A stretch of 64,000 nt of DNA from Paenibacillus nanensis (GTDB lineage: Bacteria > Bacillota > Bacilli > Paenibacillales > Paenibacillaceae): the NCBI RefSeq assembly GCF_003583765.1, contig NZ_QXQA01000014.1:123867-187866 (forward strand), in the 5' to 3' direction. The translations under genes were made by a program, and so were the position numbers. The notes under the pieces were generated by a model. That model was not told where the DNA came from, did no database searches, and was given only the letters and a program-made list of their open reading frames with translations. Positions 23,500 through 31,075 of this stretch are shown in pieces (the first letter of the stretch is position 1; every line of letters starts with the position of its first letter).

Positions 23500-24092
23500 G
23501 ATTTGCGCCTCCGCGACAGCGTAATAATTACGGCAGCGATTACAATGATCCCCGCGATGATGAGTATAGGTGTCAGTGCGGAACCGTTGCCGTCATTTTC
23601 ATTGCCGGTATCGTCTGCTTGCGCAGCATCAGCCGATGGCGACGGCTCGACTGTCGGGGACGGTTCAGCAGAAGCCGCAGGCTGGCCGGATGCTTCCGCG
23701 CTGTCTGGCGACGGCGAAGCTTCCGGGGATGGAGATGTTACAGGCGCATCGACCGTAAACGAGAACTCTCCTTCTACTGAATGGCTGTCGGCGCCAATAA
23801 TCGTCCATTTCACCGTATAGACGCCATTTGCCAAATCGGGAGGCAGCGCGCCGGTCATTGTAGCGCCGTTAACGGACGCCTTGCCGGTTTCGATTTGTTC
23901 CCCCGCCGCATTGAACAGCTTAAAGTTGCTGAGCGATTCGATATCCGTATTAAAAGTCATTTCAACCTGCCCGGGAACGGTATTCACCGTAGAATCAGCG
24001 GAGGGCGTGGAAGCAGTCAGCTTGGAATGCGCTAGAACCGTATTTGGCAAGATCAGCATGAACGCAAAGATGAAGATAAGCATGCGTTTCAT
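23496..24092 (-). CDS. copC: CopC-domain copper-binding protein
   Basis: About 198 residues. Signal peptide MKRMLIFIFAFMLILPNTVL followed by AHSKLTASTPSADSTVN: cleavage would leave a near-N-terminal His, a copper ligand in CopC proteins. A second ligand region is GADSHSVEGEFSF (Asp and His). A Ser/Pro/Glu-rich linker (residues about 125-165) leads to a C-terminal membrane anchor, PILIIAGIIVIAAVIITL, and RRRKS. So this is a membrane-tethered form of a normally free periplasmic protein, common in Gram-positives. The ATG at 24092 has AAAGGAGG upstream; an in-frame ATG seven codons earlier overlaps that site. Confidence 0.85.
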   Translation of the reverse strand: MKRMLIFIFAFMLILPNTVLAHSKLTASTPSADSTVNTVPGQVEMTFNTDIESLSNFKLFNAAGEQIETGKASVNGATMTGALPPDLANGVYTVKWTIIGADSHSVEGEFSFTVDAPVTSPSPEASPSPDSAEASGQPAASAEPSPTVEPSPSADAAQADDTGNENDGNGSALTPILIIAGIIVIAAVIITLSRRRKS

Positions 24093-24137
24093 TTGAATCA
24101 ATCCTCCTTTCATGATAGATGGGATAGCCGATGGCTC

Positions 24138-24164
24138 GGCATCTTGATGCCTCCTTGCATTATA
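24138..24164 (-). promoter_or_regulatory. copCD -10 box with downstream inverted repeat
   Basis: On the minus strand TATAAT (24159-24164) is followed, near the transcript start, by GGCATC-AA-GATGCC (24138-24151), a perfect inverted repeat with 6-base arms. It could be an operator for a copper-responsive repressor or a structured leader. The -35 region is weak. Confidence 0.45.
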
Positions 24165-24346
24165 CCAAATAAGGTACGCGTTCCGCTTCGAAATAGGAGG
24201 GGCAAATTCATGAGATTATGAACGTTTCCTGACAAAAAAATCCCCCGCCCCCGTACTGCCTTGCATAACGGCTAAGCTATCCCGAATAGACATTATGTTA
24301 ACTACACAAAGCTTTTTATTAAAGAAGCTTTGGACGCGAAAGGGAG

Positions 24347-25768
24347 GTGCGCCTGCCGTCGCGCTCGCTGCAGCGAGCGGCCGTGACAGGCAGGGACGTT
24401 TTGGGAGATCCATTACCGCTCAGCTTGTCGCTTGCTTTGGTACTGCTTCTGATTGGCGTGAACGGATTTCTTGTGGCGGCACAATACGCTCTTTCTACAG
24501 CAAGAATCTACCGGTTTGAACAGATGACAAAGGAAGGTGGCGTTAGAGCAAGAAGGGCAAGGCGAATTCTCGATCGGCTGAATTTATATATGACGTTATG
24601 TCAGCTTGGCGTAACGATCTCATCCGTAGGGCTAGGATGGCTTGCCGCGCGATTGACGGAATCGGCAGGCCTTGCCGAAAGCTTAGCTCGAGCCTTCCCC
24701 GAACTGACTTCTTCGACGTCGATTTTCGCTTTTCTACTCGTATTCGTCCCCACTGTCATGCTTCATTTGTTAGTAGGCGAGCTGCTGCCGAGATCAATCG
24801 TAAAGCGAAGAGCGGAGCGAACGGCGCTTGCGGCGGCGAAGCCGCTTCATATCCTTTATTTGCTGGCGTCTCCCGTTATCTGGCTCATTGAGCTAATCGC
24901 TTCGAAGCTGCAGCGGTTTTTTGGCGTTGTGCCCGACACGGCGAAGGAGACGGCGCATACGGAGGAGGATTTGCGCGACTTGCTGAAGGAGAGCCACCGC
25001 AACGGGCATATTGACCAAACCGAGCTCACGCTGGTGGATAATATTTTCGACTTTGCGGAAACGACCGCCAAAGAAATTATGATCCCGCGAACGGAGATGA
25101 TTTGCCTTCATGCCCAGCTGTCGTTGGAGGCGAACAAAGCGATAGCGATCCAATATATGAGAACCCGTTACCCCGTTTGTGAGACGGATAAGGACAACAT
25201 CATCGGTTTTGTTCATATGAAGGATTTGCTGAAGTCTTCCGCCGGAACGGAGGAATCGATTCTGGAGCTAATCAGGCCTATCACATCGGTGCCGGATTCG
25301 ATCCCCATCAGCGCGCTGCTCAAGCTGATGCAGAAGAAAAAGTCGCAAATCGCGATACTGATCGACGAATATGGAGGAACTTCCGGTCTTGTCACGCTGG
25401 AGGATATTATGGAGGAGATTGTAGGGGATATTAAAGACGAGTTTGATCCCGACGTCTCCGCCATTGTAAAAAACGAAGACGGCTCGTATTCGGTCAGCGG
25501 CCTTATGCTGATCGAGGAAGTCAACGGCTTCTTCGGAACCGAAATTGATTCCGGCGACTACGATACGATCGGCGGCTGGATTTATTCGCATATCGATTTC
25601 CCGCCCGTAAGCGGTCAATCGGTCTATGTTGACGGGAGATATGCCTTTTATATCGAGGAAATGCAGCATTTGCGGATTACCCGTATTCGCATACAATTTG
25701 CGGACGGCGGGCTAAGCGGCGCCGCGCCGAATCCGGAGCATAAAAAAGGGCTGAGCGGGAACGCGTAG
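24347..25768 (+). CDS. HlyC/CorC (CNNM) family membrane protein with CBS domains
   Basis: Up to 473 residues. DUF21/CNNM membrane domain with helices in LSLALVLLLIGVNGFLVAAQ and FAFLLVFVPTVMLHLLVGEL, then HTEEDLRDLLKESHRNGHID and the acidic linker, two CBS motifs (EIMIPRTEMICL and QKKKSQIAILIDEYGGTSGL), and a C-terminal CorC/HlyC transporter-associated domain (VSGLMLIEEVNGFFG). Likely involved in magnesium or other divalent-cation transport; the old name hemolysin is misleading. The start is uncertain: GTG at 24347 lies inside the GGGAGG binding site, and later GTG/TTG codons (24383, 24401) have weaker sites. Confidence 0.8.
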   Translation: MRLPSRSLQRAAVTGRDVLGDPLPLSLSLALVLLLIGVNGFLVAAQYALSTARIYRFEQMTKEGGVRARRARRILDRLNLYMTLCQLGVTISSVGLGWLAARLTESAGLAESLARAFPELTSSTSIFAFLLVFVPTVMLHLLVGELLPRSIVKRRAERTALAAAKPLHILYLLASPVIWLIELIASKLQRFFGVVPDTAKETAHTEEDLRDLLKESHRNGHIDQTELTLVDNIFDFAETTAKEIMIPRTEMICLHAQLSLEANKAIAIQYMRTRYPVCETDKDNIIGFVHMKDLLKSSAGTEESILELIRPITSVPDSIPISALLKLMQKKKSQIAILIDEYGGTSGLVTLEDIMEEIVGDIKDEFDPDVSAIVKNEDGSYSVSGLMLIEEVNGFFGTEIDSGDYDTIGGWIYSHIDFPPVSGQSVYVDGRYAFYIEEMQHLRITRIRIQFADGGLSGAAPNPEHKKGLSGNA

Positions 25769-25783
25769 TTCCCGGCTCAGCCC
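25748..25783 (-). terminator. Bidirectional terminator between the CBS protein and mnmA
   Basis: GGGCTGAGC-GGGAAC and GTTCCC-GGCTCAGCCC form a 15-base near-perfect stem with loop GCGTA. On the minus strand it is followed by T6, so it terminates mnmA; it also lies right at the end of the plus-strand gene. Confidence 0.85.
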
Positions 25784-25789
25784 GACTAT

Positions 25790-26917
25790 TTATACGACGG
25801 TTTCCGCTTTTATTTTATTGACGACGTCGATCGTGCCTCCGCCTAAGCAAACCTCGCCGTCGTAGAAAACAACCGCCTGTCCAGGCGTAACGGCTTTTTG
25901 CGGCTTGTCGAAATCGACAAGCGCGGTTCCGTCTTCCCGCATTGTAACCGTAACGCCTTGATCCGGCTGGCGGTAACGGAACTTCGCCGTGCAGGAGAAG
26001 GGCTTTGAGGCTTCGATTGGAACAATCCAATTCACCCCGCTAGCGACTAAGCTCTCCGAATAAAGGCTTGGGTGGCTTTCGCCCTGTACGACATACAGCA
26101 CGTTTGCCTCTAAATCTTTATCGGCTACGAACCATGGCTCGCCGTTGCCGCCGCCCGATCCGCCGATGCCAAGGCCTTGGCGTTGACCAAGCGTATAATA
26201 CATGAGACCGTCATGACGGCCTTTCTTCTCTCCGGTGCGGATGTCCACCATATCGCCGGGACGGGCGGGCAGATAGCCGCTGAGGAATTCCTTGAAATTG
26301 CGTTCGCCGATAAAGCAGACGCCGGTGCTGTCCTTCTTCTTCGCGGTGTGAAGACCGGCTTCTTCCGCGATACGGCGAACCTCCGGCTTCGGCAGATGGC
26401 CGATCGGGAACATCGCTTTGGCTAGCTGCTCCTGATTCAGCGCGCTCAAGAAATACGTTTGGTCCTTGCCGGGATCGACGCCGCGAAGCAGCTTGGTGGT
26501 CCCGTCCGCCGACCGTTCCACTCTGGCGTAATGACCGGTCGCAAGATAGTCGGCGTTAAGCTCAAGCGCCTTGTTCAGGAAATCGCCGAACTTGATTTCC
26601 CGATTGCACATGACGTCAGGATTAGGCGTCCGTCCGCGCTTGTACTCGTCCAGGAAATAAGTGAACACCTTATCGAAATATTGGCGTTCGAAATTTACGG
26701 TATAATAAGGAATGCCGATTTGGTCGCATACGCGGCGGACGTCTTCGGCGTCCTCTTCCGCGGTGCAATGGCCGAATTCATCGGTGTCATCCCAGTTTTT
26801 CATGAAAATGCCGATCACGTCATACCCTTGCTGCTTCAGCAGCAGCGCGGTGACCGAAGAATCTACGCCGCCGGACATGCCGACGACAACTCGCGTTTCG
26901 GCGATTGATTTGCTCAT
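25790..26917 (-). CDS. mnmA: tRNA-specific 2-thiouridylase MnmA
   Basis: 375 residues. Installs the s2U34 thiolation of tRNA for Glu, Gln and Lys. PP-loop VVVGMSGGVDSSVTALLLKQ, catalytic Cys in PNPDVMCNREIKF, second catalytic Cys in KKDSTGVCFIGERNF, and a C-terminal beta-barrel (GQAVVFYDGEVCLGGGTI). The ATG at 26917 has GGAAGG eight bases upstream; the GTG three codons earlier overlaps it. Divergent from cymR and the cysteine desulfurase; in B. subtilis these genes are codirectional (cymR-yrvO-trmU), so mnmA is inverted here. Confidence 0.95.
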   Translation of the reverse strand: MSKSIAETRVVVGMSGGVDSSVTALLLKQQGYDVIGIFMKNWDDTDEFGHCTAEEDAEDVRRVCDQIGIPYYTVNFERQYFDKVFTYFLDEYKRGRTPNPDVMCNREIKFGDFLNKALELNADYLATGHYARVERSADGTTKLLRGVDPGKDQTYFLSALNQEQLAKAMFPIGHLPKPEVRRIAEEAGLHTAKKKDSTGVCFIGERNFKEFLSGYLPARPGDMVDIRTGEKKGRHDGLMYYTLGQRQGLGIGGSGGGNGEPWFVADKDLEANVLYVVQGESHPSLYSESLVASGVNWIVPIEASKPFSCTAKFRYRQPDQGVTVTMREDGTALVDFDKPQKAVTPGQAVVFYDGEVCLGGGTIDVVNKIKAETVV

Positions 26918-27075
26918 AAGTTTCACCTTCCAGTCTGTTTGGAGCTTTCAACATTGTACCATAAGCCAAAAAGTTTTTCATGAAGTTGCCAACCTTTTTA
27001 CACACGCAGCGCGGCTGATATGATAACATAGATGAATAATGGGAATACAGTGATTTATAGAATGAGGTGCCGCTT

Positions 27076-27495
27076 TTGAAAATATCGACGAAAGGCCGTT
27101 ACGGCCTTACAATTATGATGGAGCTTGCAGCAAAGTTCGGAGAAGGTCCGATTTCGCTGAAAAGCATTGCCGAGAAAAATCAATTATCCGAGCATTATTT
27201 GGAGCAGCTCGTAGCGCCGCTGCGCAATGCGGGCTTGGTGAAAAGCATCCGTGGCGCATACGGCGGTTATATCCTGTCCAAGGAGCCGTCCGAGATTACA
27301 TCGGGCGATATTATCCGCATCCTGGAAGGACCGATTTCGCCGGTTGATTTTACCGAGGAGGACGATCCGGCTAAGCGCAACCTATGGCTGCGAATCCGCG
27401 ACAGCATCGCCGATGTGCTGGACTCGACGACGCTGGAGCATATGATCAATTACAAGGAAGAAGAGACGAAAGAAAGCTATATGTTTTACATTTAA
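27076..27495 (+). CDS. cymR: Rrf2-family cysteine metabolism regulator CymR
   Basis: 139 residues. MKISTKGRYGLTIMMELAAK, the helix-turn-helix region LSEHYLEQLVAPLRNAGLVK, SIRGAYGGYILSKEPSEITS and the C-terminal ESYMFYI all match B. subtilis CymR closely. It lacks the Fe-S-binding cysteines of IscR; CymR instead represses sulfur-assimilation genes together with CysK in response to O-acetylserine. The TTG at 27076 follows GAGGTG and gives the canonical N-terminus. It precedes the cysteine desulfurase gene, a conserved pairing. Confidence 0.92.
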   Translation: MKISTKGRYGLTIMMELAAKFGEGPISLKSIAEKNQLSEHYLEQLVAPLRNAGLVKSIRGAYGGYILSKEPSEITSGDIIRILEGPISPVDFTEEDDPAKRNLWLRIRDSIADVLDSTTLEHMINYKEEETKESYMFYI

Positions 27496-27533
27496 GGACA
27501 CTAGAACGGTTTTCGTATGGAGATGGAATAAAA

Positions 27534-28688
27534 ATGAGCTATTACTTTGACCATGCCGCAACGACGCCTATGCATCCGGAGGTCATCCAGACGATGGTGG
27601 AACTGATGCAAGGGCCGGGCGGCAACGGCTCGAGCATTCACGCGTACGGACGCGCCGCCAAAGGGCAGCTGAGCCGTGCGCGTGATCTTATTTCGGCGGC
27701 GGTCGGCTGCAAGCCGAATGAATTGCTGTTTACTTCCGGAGGCACGGAAAGCGATAACGCCGCGTTAATCGGGGCGGCTAGAGCCCAGCGCCAGAAGGGG
27801 AAACGCCATATTATAACTTCCGCGGCTGAGCATCATGCCGTGTTACATACATGCAAGTGGCTGGAAGAGAAGGAAGGGTTCTCGCTAACGGTGCTGCCGG
27901 TGGATATCCACGGGCGCGTCCATCCGGAGCAAGTGAGAGAGGCGATGCGCCCGGAAACCGCGGTTGTCAGCATCATGCACGGCAACAACGAGGTTGGCAC
28001 GATTCAGCCGATTGAGGAAATCGGCGAAGTTGTCCGCGCGGGCGGAGCTGTCTTTCACGTGGACGCCGTGCAGTCGCTTGGGTATACCGACTATCGGCTG
28101 TCGGAGCTGCCCGTCGATTTGATGAGCTTCTCGGCTCATAAAATTAACGGCCCGCAAGGCGTAGGCGCTCTTTATATCGCTTCGGGGACTCCTTTTGAAC
28201 CGACCCAGCATGGCGGCTCGCAGGAGCGGAAACGCCGCGCGGGCACGGAAAACGTGGCCGGGATCGCCGGTTTTGCCAAAGCTGTTGACATTTGTGTGAA
28301 CGAACGAAAAAATAAGAAACCTTTTATGGACAAGCTTCGTATGAGATGGATAGAGCTGCTTCGTCAAGACATACCGGGCGGCGAGCTCTTCATCAACGGA
28401 GACGAAAGCGGCAGTTTGCCCCATATTATCAACATTAGCTTCATCGGCGTGCAGACGGAGACGATGCTGATGAACCTTGATATGGCGGGAATCGCGGCTG
28501 CAAGCGGCTCGGCCTGCACATCCGGCTCGCTGGAGAAATCGCATGTGCTGCTGGCGATGGGCCTGCCGCAGGAACGTCTTGATTCCGCTGTAAGATTTAG
28601 CTTTGGAATGGGGAATACTTTGGAGGAGCTTGAGAGCGCTGCGAAGATCGTGACCGATATCGTCACTCGGATTCGGAGCAAAGGTTAG
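27534..28688 (+). CDS. Cysteine desulfurase (NifS/IscS-like, YrvO)
   Basis: 384-residue PLP-dependent class V aminotransferase-fold enzyme that releases sulfur from cysteine. N-terminal YYFDHAATTPMHPEV, His of ITSAAEHHAVLHTC, PLP lysine in LMSFSAHKINGPQGVGALY, and the persulfide Cys in AASGSACTSGSLEKSHVL. In B. subtilis YrvO supplies sulfur to MnmA; here mnmA is divergent but adjacent. Start ATG follows GGAGATGG 39 bases after cymR. Confidence 0.93.
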   Translation: MSYYFDHAATTPMHPEVIQTMVELMQGPGGNGSSIHAYGRAAKGQLSRARDLISAAVGCKPNELLFTSGGTESDNAALIGAARAQRQKGKRHIITSAAEHHAVLHTCKWLEEKEGFSLTVLPVDIHGRVHPEQVREAMRPETAVVSIMHGNNEVGTIQPIEEIGEVVRAGGAVFHVDAVQSLGYTDYRLSELPVDLMSFSAHKINGPQGVGALYIASGTPFEPTQHGGSQERKRRAGTENVAGIAGFAKAVDICVNERKNKKPFMDKLRMRWIELLRQDIPGGELFINGDESGSLPHIINISFIGVQTETMLMNLDMAGIAAASGSACTSGSLEKSHVLLAMGLPQERLDSAVRFSFGMGNTLEELESAAKIVTDIVTRIRSKG

Positions 28689-28704
28689 GAGGTTTCCTTC
28701 CAAA

Positions 28705-29241
28705 GTGGTGAAGCTTCAACAGCTGATTGGATTGCCCGTAATTGTCATTCATTCCGGCAAGCAGGTCGGCACCGTTAAGGACGCATGGTTTGACGAGAAT
28801 TGGAAGCTGAACGGCTTGATCCTGGAATTCGCGAAGTGGTTCGCGTCGAAGACGCGGGTCGTCCCGTGGAGCGAGGTGCTTACCTGCGGCGAAGACGCGG
28901 TTATCATTTCCGGTGCGGAAGCCGTTATCTCGATGAAGCCAAAGCAAGTCAGGCGTGCCTTCTATACCGGTATCATCAAGCTGAAGCATATGCCGGTCAT
29001 TACCGTGCACGGCGAACAGCTGGGGTTATTGTCCGATGTTTATTTTTACCCTTCGCAGGGAACACAAATAGTAGGCTATGAGCTTACAGACGGTTTTATT
29101 TCGGATCTGATGGAGGGGCGTAAATGGCTGAAGGCGCCGAGTGATCCGGATATGGTATTGCTCGGGGAAGACGCGATTATCGTTCCTGCTGTCAGTGAAG
29201 CGGAATTGGAGCCTGTCGCTGCTTCCAATTTCAGAGGATAG
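28705..29241 (+). CDS. PRC-barrel domain protein (YrrD-like)
   Basis: 178 residues with two PRC-barrel-like repeats: LIGLPVIVIHSGKQVGTVKD (residues about 6-25) and MPVITVHGEQLGLLSDVYFY (about 97-116). This two-barrel form resembles B. subtilis YrrD, whose gene is in the same neighbourhood. Small soluble protein probably binding a partner; function unknown. Start GTG lies eleven bases after AGGAGG. Confidence 0.75.
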   Translation: MVKLQQLIGLPVIVIHSGKQVGTVKDAWFDENWKLNGLILEFAKWFASKTRVVPWSEVLTCGEDAVIISGAEAVISMKPKQVRRAFYTGIIKLKHMPVITVHGEQLGLLSDVYFYPSQGTQIVGYELTDGFISDLMEGRKWLKAPSDPDMVLLGEDAIIVPAVSEAELEPVAASNFRG

Positions 29242-29255
29242 GGAGAATGGTTGCT

Positions 29256-29465
29256 ATGAGTATGATGAGATGTCCAAACTGTAATTCGAAAGATATAGGG
29301 AAAATCGGTTCCCACCAATTTTATTGCTGGGGCTGCTTTATTGAGCTCACAGTGAACGGCGATAAAATGTCGGTCTACCAAGTGGAAGAGGACGGGACGC
29401 TCAGCTCGCTGGACGATCTGTTTTTTGAAGAAGAGATTCCGCCTTCTGTTCATTTGAACGGTTAA
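29256..29465 (+). CDS. Small zinc-ribbon-like hypothetical protein
   Basis: 69 residues starting MSMMRCPNCNSKDIGKIGSH; CPNC and a later CWGC form a possible four-cysteine zinc knuckle in the first 30 residues. The rest is acidic (VYQVEEDGTLSSLDDLFFEE). No function known. ATG at 29256 is ten bases from GGGAG; the ATG at 29247 is too close. Likely cotranscribed with the PRC-barrel gene. Confidence 0.7.
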   Translation: MSMMRCPNCNSKDIGKIGSHQFYCWGCFIELTVNGDKMSVYQVEEDGTLSSLDDLFFEEEIPPSVHLNG

Positions 29466-29481
29466 CGGTTTGCAGCAGACG

Positions 29482-29505
29482 AAGACGGCCCCGCCGTCTT
29501 TTTTT
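29482..29505 (+). terminator. Terminator after the zinc-ribbon gene
   Basis: AGACGGC, loop CCC, GCCGTCT and a T7 run. Confidence 0.85.
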
Positions 29506-29620
29506 GCGTTTTCGTAGGATGACGGGCACAACTTGTACATATACTGTACTAGATTAGCGTTATGGTCTTGCAGGGAAACGGGCGGGACGGGCGCGCTTTT
29601 TTGGTTCGGAGGTGGGCAAG

Positions 29621-30691
29621 TTGGAACGATTTACGAATAACCGGCTGTTTGTTTGGCTGGTCTACCTGATACTCGGCCTGATCGCGATTTATTTTTTGCT
29701 CCTGCTGAAGCCGCTTATTGTTTCGATCTATAGCTTTCTAAAAGCGGTGCTGGGGCCCTTCCTGATTGCCATGATTATTTCGTACGTGCTCAATCCGATT
29801 GTCACGCTGCTGCATGAGCGGAAGGTGCCGAGGACGATTGCGGTGCTGCTTATTTACGCGGTGTTCTGCGCGGCGCTGACCGTTCTGCTGGTTAATATGA
29901 TCCCGATGTTTATCGAGCAAGTGCAGGAGCTGAACCGTCATCTACCCGAGTTCACCGTTCGAGCGCAGAGCATCGTGACGGATCTGAACAATACGTCCTT
30001 CCTGCCGGAAAGCTTCCGGGACGGGATCGACAAGGCGCTTGTCGGCATGGAGAAGCGGGTTACGGAAGCGCTCATGCATTTTGTCAACAATATCGGCTCG
30101 ATGCTGAATGCGGTGTTTGTAGCGTTTATCATCCCGTTTCTCGCTTTCTACATCTTAAAGGATTTCGATGTGTTCGAACGAACGGTCATTACCTATGTGC
30201 CGAAATCTCACCGGAAAAATACAGTCAGGCTGATGAAGGATATCGATCATGCGCTAGGCAGCTATATCCGCGGCCAGTTCCTGGTCTGTATTATCGTGGG
30301 AACCCTCGCGTATTGCGGCTACCTGCTCATTGGCATGCCTTACGCTTTGCTGCTCGCCAGCATTGTCGCGATTACGAACGTGATTCCGTATATGGGGCCG
30401 TTCTTCGGCGCGGCGCCGGCGCTGCTGATGGCGTCTACCGTTTCGCTTAAAATGATGGTGCTGGTTGCGATCGTCAACACGGCGTGTCAAATTCTCGAAG
30501 GCAACGTGATCTCTCCGCAAGTCGTTGGCCGAACGTTACATATGCATCCGCTGCTAATCATATTTGCTCTCCTGGTCGGCGGGGAAATCGCGGGAATTGT
30601 CGGGATGATATTAGCTGTTCCGATCTTTGCCGCCTGCAAGGTCATCGTTCAGCATATGTTCGCTTATTATGTAAGGCGCAAGATCATTTGA
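29621..30691 (+). CDS. AI-2E-family transporter-like membrane protein (YrrI-like)
   Basis: 356 residues with about seven to eight transmembrane helices and an extracytoplasmic loop (residues about 95-145). The AI-2E hallmark region is present: LGSYIRGQFLVCIIVGTLAY and IVAITNVIPYMGPFFGAAPA. Despite the family name, most members do not export autoinducer-2; substrate unknown. The TTG at 29621 is eight bases after GGAGG. B. subtilis yrrI has the same position upstream of alaS. Its stop codon overlaps the alaS promoter. Confidence 0.85.
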   Translation: MERFTNNRLFVWLVYLILGLIAIYFLLLLKPLIVSIYSFLKAVLGPFLIAMIISYVLNPIVTLLHERKVPRTIAVLLIYAVFCAALTVLLVNMIPMFIEQVQELNRHLPEFTVRAQSIVTDLNNTSFLPESFRDGIDKALVGMEKRVTEALMHFVNNIGSMLNAVFVAFIIPFLAFYILKDFDVFERTVITYVPKSHRKNTVRLMKDIDHALGSYIRGQFLVCIIVGTLAYCGYLLIGMPYALLLASIVAITNVIPYMGPFFGAAPALLMASTVSLKMMVLVAIVNTACQILEGNVISPQVVGRTLHMHPLLIIFALLVGGEIAGIVGMILAVPIFAACKVIVQHMFAYYVRRKII

Positions 30692-30716
30692 CAGCCTTTT
30701 CGGCGATGGATATAAT
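30688..30716 (+). promoter_or_regulatory. Consensus sigma-A promoter of alaS
   Basis: TTGACA, 17-base spacer, TATAAT: a perfect consensus. The -35 box includes the stop codon of the preceding gene. Confidence 0.9.
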
Positions 30717-30722
30717 TTGAAC

Positions 30723-30986
30723 TATATGTCTGAACACGTTGACGAAATGAAGTAAGCCATTGCCCGACATCCAGAGAGAGCGCTCCTTCGCTTATTGCCC
30801 CAGGGCCTAGGCGTTGGTTGGGAGAGCGCTTATGCGAAGAATGGCCGAAAGCTGTTTTCGGAGTGTGAACGAACTTCACCGGTTGGACCCGTTATCGTCT
30901 TCTAAGGAGATTGCGCTTTGCATGCGCGATAACCAGGGTGGTACCGCGAATTTCATTCGTCCCTGTCGATGACAGGGGCGTTTTTT
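30723..30986 (+). promoter_or_regulatory. T-box riboswitch leader of alaS
   Basis: The T-box AACCAGGGTGGTACCGCG lies at 30931-30948. The terminator follows: CGTCCCTGTC, loop GAT, GACAGGGGCG, then T6 (30958-30986). Stem I includes an AGTA element; GCCATT after it can pair with AATGGC about 80 bases later. A GCT triplet in the GCGCTTATGCG region could be the alanine specifier, but this is unverified. Confidence 0.92.
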
Positions 30987-31075
30987 GCGTCAATGAGGAA
31001 GCGGGGATGCTTCGCGCGACTTGGATAGGTTAACGAGGCGGTTTTGCTTCGCAAAACTTTGAGGAGGAATAAAGG

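Noticed and set aside
29621..30691. Quorum-sensing autoinducer-2 exporter
   Set aside because: Family membership alone does not show AI-2 transport; no luxS or lsr gene is near either of the two family members in the window.
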